Source of the DNA: JBKBXU01 sp046313675
GTDB taxonomy: Bacteria; Bacteroidota; Bacteroidia; Cytophagales; Cytophagaceae
Direction of reading: 5' to 3'
NCBI GenBank assembly: GCA_046313675.1
Contig: JBKBXU010000194.1
Location: 1-8,709 of the forward strand
Length of the DNA: 8,709 nt
Made by a program: the position numbers and the translations under genes. Positions 5,409 to 8,709 of the stretch are shown piece after piece (position 1 is the first letter of the stretch; each line of letters starts with the position of its first letter). The notes below the pieces were generated by a model. That model saw only the letters and a list, made by a program, of their open reading frames with translations. It ran no database searches and was not told where the DNA came from.

Positions 5409-5678
5409 CTATTGGTCTAGGCCCGGTACTTTTTGCTTGTTTGATCCTGTCGTTCCGGTAGGGATTCTATCATATTCCGGCTCATAAGGCAAAGTCGCTG
5501 ACGGATTCTCAGGCTGTTCCTTGTCCAATTCACTCATGACCATCTTATTCTCAAAACTTTTAGGTTTTTCCGTAATTTCACTGTCTCCGTCAAAGTCTCC
5601 GGCTTCTTCCGCACTTCCTGTGCTTAATCCCTTGTTCCAAAGCTTGTCATTTTCAGGCTTTCCAAAGTCTCTATCCAT
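5409..5678 (-). CDS. Small acidic, probably disordered protein
   Basis: The protein has 89 residues from the ATG at 5678. It is hydrophilic and acidic, without Cys or His, with one Trp, and rich in Glu, Asp, Gly, Pro and Ser. It has no signal peptide or membrane segment. Segments such as AEEAGDFDGDSEI and TLPYEPEYDRIPTG point to a disordered or loosely folded protein. The coding call rests on the strong ribosome binding site just upstream (5682-5688) and on the frame staying open while its composition remains non-random. It is a lone gene between the convergent DUF305 gene and the divergent SelO gene. It is not recognised; it could be a stress-related or protein-binding small protein, but nothing in the sequence shows that. 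Confidence 0.7.
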   Translation of the reverse strand: MDRDFGKPENDKLWNKGLSTGSAEEAGDFDGDSEITEKPKSFENKMVMSELDKEQPENPSATLPYEPEYDRIPTGTTGSNKQKVPGLDQ

Positions 5679-5681
5679 AAA

Positions 5682-5688
5682 TTCCTCC
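5682..5688 (-). promoter_or_regulatory. Strong Shine-Dalgarno site of the small acidic gene
   Basis: The minus strand reads GGAGGAA here, three bases before the ATG at 5678 counted from the last A and five from the GGAGG core. It is preceded by a run of seven A. It is the strongest ribosome site in the window, which is notable in a lineage where such sites are usually weak, and it decides the start of the small gene. Confidence 0.75.
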
Positions 5689-5795
5689 TTTTTTTAAATA
5701 ACATTGCCTGTAACAGTTTAATTCTTTTGTTAATGTATCATGTTGAGGGGGCTGAGCCCTGTTAAACATTATCCCCTCGCAGATTTTTTCTTTCT

Positions 5796-5803
5796 TATCT
5801 TTG
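5796..5803 (+). promoter_or_regulatory. Probable -7 promoter element of the SelO gene
   Basis: TATCTTTG matches the Bacteroidota -7 consensus TAnnTTTG exactly and lies 43 bases before the chosen SelO start. A clear -33 TTG at the usual distance is not present. Upstream, GAGGGG (5745-5750) and CCCCTC (5773-5778) could pair around a smaller GGGC/GCCC hairpin, which may be regulatory. Confidence 0.4.
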
Positions 5804-5846
5804 TTATTATAGAGGGTAGTGATTGCTCCAATTGATGATTTATACT

Positions 5847-7457
5847 ATGAATTTACATAACAAACTATATAAAAAAGAATTTGTGCAGGCTTTCCCCGGC
5901 GACGAAAGCGGGGATTTACGTCCGCGGCAGACACCGGGAGTCTTGTACAGTAAAGTTGTTCCAAGTCCTGTTTCCGCCCCTGAACTTTTGGGTTGGTCTG
6001 AGGCTCTGGCAGAGGAATTGGGCGTGAGCAAACCGGTGAAGGAAGATGTAGATGTATTAGCCGGAAACCTGATTACACCGACTATGAAACCATATGCCGC
6101 CTGTTATGCAGGGCATCAGTTTGGCCATTGGGCCGGGCAGTTGGGCGATGGAAGGGCTATGACACTTGGAGAATGGGAAGCACCTGATGGAAATTTGTGG
6201 GAGCTACAGTTAAAAGGAGCCGGGCCTACGCCGTATTCAAGGAGAGCAGATGGCCGTGCCGTATTACGTTCTTCTGTCCGTGAATACCTGATGAGCGAAG
6301 CCATGCACCACCTGGGAGTACCTACAACCAGAGCACTGGGACTGGTTACTACCGGAGAAAAGGTATTGCGGGATATGTTTTATGATGGCCATGCCGAATT
6401 TGAGCCCGGTGCGGTTGTCATGCGGGTTGCGCCAAGTTTTTTACGTTTTGGGAACTTTGAAATGCTTGCCGCCAGGGAAGAATTAGATAGTTTGAGGAAA
6501 CTGGTTGATTGGACTATTCAGCACTACTACCCCGGGCTGAGGCAGACCAGGGAGGAAGGAGAGGAGGGATGCCGCTTGGTATATGGGGAACAAAGAACCA
6601 TTCCCAAAGGGGACGAATGCATATTGGCCTGGTTTGAACAGGTAATGGATCGTACCGCCACTATGGTCGCAGAATGGTTACGGGTAGGTTTTGTTCATGG
6701 CGTAATGAATACGGACAATATGTCTATTCTTGGTCTCACCATAGATTATGGCCCATATTCCTTTCTGGATAATTATGATCCCGATTTTACACCAAATACC
6801 ACCGATCTTCCGGGCAAAAGATATGCCTTTGGAAAGCAAGCCTCCATCGCTTACTGGAACCTTGGCTGTCTGGCAGGTGCTATAGCTCCTTTGCTCTCCG
6901 ATACCAAAGAGCTGGTAGCTGTTTTGGAGACCTATGAGGATGTGTTCTGGAGGAAGTATTACCTCATGATGGGTGATAAGCTGGGCTTTGATGAAGTTTT
7001 TGCAGCGGACATTGACCTGATCACTGATTTTGAAAAAATGCTTTCACATCTGCAGCCTGATATGACCATATTCTATCAACTGCTGATGGAGCTGCCTCAG
7101 GAAGAGAAAGAATGGCCGGCTTATCTGGCGGAGAGTTTCTATAAGGAACTTCAGGAGGCCGAAAAACAAGAATTGACAAGCATGCTTAGGCGATACCGTG
7201 AACGTATATCGCAAAACTCCTGCAGTCCGGAAGAGTCCCGGGAGCGCATGCGGAAAGCCAATCCACGATTTATTTTGCGCAACTACCTGCTTCATCAGGC
7301 TATAGAAGATTTGGATAAAGGAAACAATGAGCTCTTTCTAAAACTTCAGGAGGCTATAAAAGATCCTTATTCAGCAAAACACGATGAGTTTTTTGTCAAA
7401 CGGCCTGATTGGGCAGGGGAGAAAGCCGGGTGTTCTATGCTGTCCTGCAGTTCCTGA
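5847..7457 (+). CDS. selO: Protein adenylyltransferase SelO (YdiU family)
   Basis: The protein has 536 residues, full length for bacterial SelO. This family has a kinase-like fold with inverted ATP binding and transfers AMP to Ser, Thr or Tyr of target proteins. All family landmarks are present. These are the FPGD entry, the glycine-rich GQLGDGRAMTLGE, and LQLKGAGPTPYSR with Lys123. REYL with Glu146 lies 23 residues on, as in characterised SelO. HGVMNTDN has Asp290 and Asn291, and the metal-binding DYGPY has Asp300. The protein ends CSS, with Cys534 in the place of the selenocysteine of animal SelO. In E. coli the matching Cys forms a redox-sensitive disulfide. TTG and ATG codons upstream (5823, 5835) are in frame, but the family normally starts MNL close to this point, so the ATG at 5847 is chosen. 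It is a single gene with a -7 element at 5796-5803, convergent with the Rieske gene. Confidence 0.95.
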   Translation: MNLHNKLYKKEFVQAFPGDESGDLRPRQTPGVLYSKVVPSPVSAPELLGWSEALAEELGVSKPVKEDVDVLAGNLITPTMKPYAACYAGHQFGHWAGQLGDGRAMTLGEWEAPDGNLWELQLKGAGPTPYSRRADGRAVLRSSVREYLMSEAMHHLGVPTTRALGLVTTGEKVLRDMFYDGHAEFEPGAVVMRVAPSFLRFGNFEMLAAREELDSLRKLVDWTIQHYYPGLRQTREEGEEGCRLVYGEQRTIPKGDECILAWFEQVMDRTATMVAEWLRVGFVHGVMNTDNMSILGLTIDYGPYSFLDNYDPDFTPNTTDLPGKRYAFGKQASIAYWNLGCLAGAIAPLLSDTKELVAVLETYEDVFWRKYYLMMGDKLGFDEVFAADIDLITDFEKMLSHLQPDMTIFYQLLMELPQEEKEWPAYLAESFYKELQEAEKQELTSMLRRYRERISQNSCSPEESRERMRKANPRFILRNYLLHQAIEDLDKGNNELFLKLQEAIKDPYSAKHDEFFVKRPDWAGEKAGCSMLSCSS

Positions 7458-7465
7458 TAATAGTT

Positions 7466-7508
7466 AATAAACAGTTCCGGATTACCTTTTCGACGGGTTT
7501 ATTTTTTT
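7466..7508. terminator. Possible terminator between convergent genes
   Basis: AATAAAC (7466-7472) pairs with GTTTATT (7497-7503), and a run of T continues to 7508. The loop is about 24 bases with a possible inner CCG/CGG pair, so the structure is weak. It overlaps the last codons of the minus-strand gene and would serve SelO. No better candidate exists in the 41-base gap. Confidence 0.3.
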
Positions 7509-8326
7509 CCTATTACCGTGTCCATGTTTAAAAGGATGTTCCCATTTCGGACCTCGATTTTATAGGTTTTAATAGGTTCTTTTGCCGGGCCCGCTTTTAC
7601 TTTGCCATTGTTGACATCGAACTGCGATCCGTGCCACGGACATTGAACAGTTCCGCACATCATTGATCCACCTGCCATAGAGGCTCCTTTATGTGTGCAC
7701 CGATCGTCAAAGGCCACATATCCCTCTTCGGTTTTGGCTACCACAATGCGTTTTTCTCCCAGGTGAACCAGTTTCATCTGATCCGTTTCGATTTCATTGG
7801 TACTTGCTATGGCAAGTATTTCCCCCGGTTTAGGCTCTATGTGCGTCTCGTTCCATTTTCCTGCATTGGCATACCGGTGGTCTACCCCTATCTGATTTCT
7901 GTAAGCCAGCGTTCCGCCCATCCAGCCACCAATGGTCAACAGGCCGGCACCTGCTATCTCCAGACCCAATACACCGTATACGGATGAATCTTCCAAAGCC
8001 GTTTCGATCAGCTCTACCCGTATGATGTAGGAAAGTATAAAAAGAACCAATGCCAGCGTGTTTACGATCCCATGTTTCAATGCCCTGCTTTTTGCCGAGC
8101 TTTTTGGAGGAACAGTGTGTTTGTAATCAATTATTCCCGGAATAGCAGCCATAAAGCCTCCAATCACTCCGGCAGCGGTGAGGTGTTTGCCCGTCTGCCA
8201 GAAACTATTGTTTTCACTCAGGATGGCCAGTACATCAAATATCAATGCACCTATAAGTAAACCCAAAGGAAATACCACCAGCATGGGATGGATAGGGTGT
8301 GTGGCTAAGTTTGCTTTGCTTTTCAT
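7499..8326 (-). CDS. DUF2231 membrane domain fused to a Rieske [2Fe-2S] domain
   Basis: The protein has 275 residues from the ATG at 8326. The N-terminal half is a DUF2231 domain. It has the HPIHPMLVVFPLG motif with His10 and His13, and about four membrane helices (roughly 14-36, 46-65, 86-105, 118-142). The C-terminal domain (about 165-265) is a Rieske ferredoxin. CTH at 210-212 and CPWH at 229-232 supply the two Cys and two His ligands in a Cx1H-x16-Cx2H arrangement. It is the short type without the extra disulfide loop of bc1 Rieske proteins, closer to the ferredoxins of dioxygenases. The role is probably electron transfer at the inner membrane; partner and substrate are unknown. The paired His residues of DUF2231 could hold heme, but that is not shown. 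No redox partner gene lies beside it. Confidence 0.9.
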   Translation of the reverse strand: MKSKANLATHPIHPMLVVFPLGLLIGALIFDVLAILSENNSFWQTGKHLTAAGVIGGFMAAIPGIIDYKHTVPPKSSAKSRALKHGIVNTLALVLFILSYIIRVELIETALEDSSVYGVLGLEIAGAGLLTIGGWMGGTLAYRNQIGVDHRYANAGKWNETHIEPKPGEILAIASTNEIETDQMKLVHLGEKRIVVAKTEEGYVAFDDRCTHKGASMAGGSMMCGTVQCPWHGSQFDVNNGKVKAGPAKEPIKTYKIEVRNGNILLNMDTVIGKK

Positions 8327-8427
8327 TCTAAGTAGATTAATAATAGCAAAATAACTTCAGAAGCAGGAAATAGTTTGATAAGTCCCTTACATACCCAATA
8401 AGGATTTAAAATATTCGTTATTCCAGA

Positions 8428-8709
8428 ATGAACATGCTTATTCGGCTTATTCTTACCATACTATTTATAATGCCTTTGCATCCGGGTATATCATCCGACA
8501 GGTCTGCTTATAATTCACTTCCCACCTATGTCGGATTTCCCGGAGATTTTACGCAGAAGGGCAAGGCTTCCTATTATGCTCGAAGCTTTGAAGGCAAGAA
8601 AACGGCTAGTGGCGCTATATACCGGCCTGGCAAACTTACCGCTGCACATAAAACACTGCCTTTTGGCACCAAAGTGAAAGTTACTAACCTCAAAAACAAG
8701 AAATCTGTG
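8428..8709 (+). CDS. RlpA-like double-psi beta-barrel protein, 5' part
   Basis: The reading frame is open from the ATG at 8428 to the window edge (94 codons) and is truncated there. The first 23 residues or so (MNMLIRLILTILFIMPLHPG) form a Sec signal peptide without a lipobox, so the product is secreted or periplasmic. GKASYYARSFEGKKTASGA, then KLTAAHKTLPFGTKVKVTN, is the double-psi beta-barrel of the RlpA family, which in Pseudomonas aeruginosa cuts peptidoglycan strands that lack peptide stems. The catalytic His of TAAH is kept. The Asp that stands eight residues before it in the P. aeruginosa enzyme is Arg here (YRPGKLTAAH), so lytic activity is doubtful. Any SPOR domain would lie beyond the edge. 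It is divergent from the Rieske gene, 101 bases away. Confidence 0.85.
   Translation, partial: MNMLIRLILTILFIMPLHPGISSDRSAYNSLPTYVGFPGDFTQKGKASYYARSFEGKKTASGAIYRPGKLTAAHKTLPFGTKVKVTNLKNKKSV

Noticed and set aside
5745..5778. GAGGGG/CCCCTC hairpin as a terminator or riboswitch
   Set aside because: It lies upstream of the likely selO promoter, has a long loop and matches no known riboswitch; it is mentioned only with the promoter.
7044..7295. Minus-strand reading frame inside selO
   Set aside because: It is the antisense shadow of a well-conserved gene.

Overview
The window looks like chromosomal DNA from a member of the Bacteroidota, most likely a Cytophagales-like marine or environmental lineage. 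The grounds are moderate to low GC, short lipoproteins with an S-C-S/G-C lipobox, mostly weak Shine-Dalgarno sites, one exact TAnnTTTG promoter element, and intergenic gaps filled with degenerate CT-rich, AATTCAAA and CCATTAAC repeats. No rRNA, tRNA, CRISPR array, transposase or phage gene is visible. The assignment is an inference from gene style, not from a marker gene.

Layout. At the left edge (1-523, minus strand) lies a small lipoprotein gene whose frame breaks at a run of nine T and continues open to the window edge. A repeat-filled gap (524-951) contains a roughly 105-base imperfect palindrome. A minus-strand DUF2459/TIGR02117-type membrane-anchored protein follows (952-1626). Across a divergent promoter region with a 12-base inverted repeat (1664-1786) starts the most distinctive part of the window: a plus-strand cluster (1820-4092) of three tandem paralogs of an unrecognised cytoplasmic family, followed by two small tightly packed genes. 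The paralogs share a core of 94 residues that aligns without gaps but have unrelated N- and C-terminal extensions. A strong terminator separates the second from the third.

A second repeat-rich gap (4093-4651) leads to a DUF305-type lipoprotein (4652-5302) with its own terminator. A small acidic disordered protein with a strong ribosome binding site lies on the minus strand (5409-5678). Divergent from it is a full-length SelO/YdiU protein AMPylase (5847-7457). Convergent with SelO is a DUF2231-Rieske fusion membrane protein (7499-8326). The 5' part of an RlpA-like double-psi beta-barrel gene runs off the right edge (8428-8709).

Functional links. The right half has a loose redox and envelope flavour: SelO is redox regulated in other bacteria, the Rieske protein carries a [2Fe-2S] cluster, and the DUF305 and RlpA-like proteins act in the envelope. 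These genes are not in one operon. The three-paralog cluster is the best candidate for an undescribed system. Its function cannot be read from the sequence.
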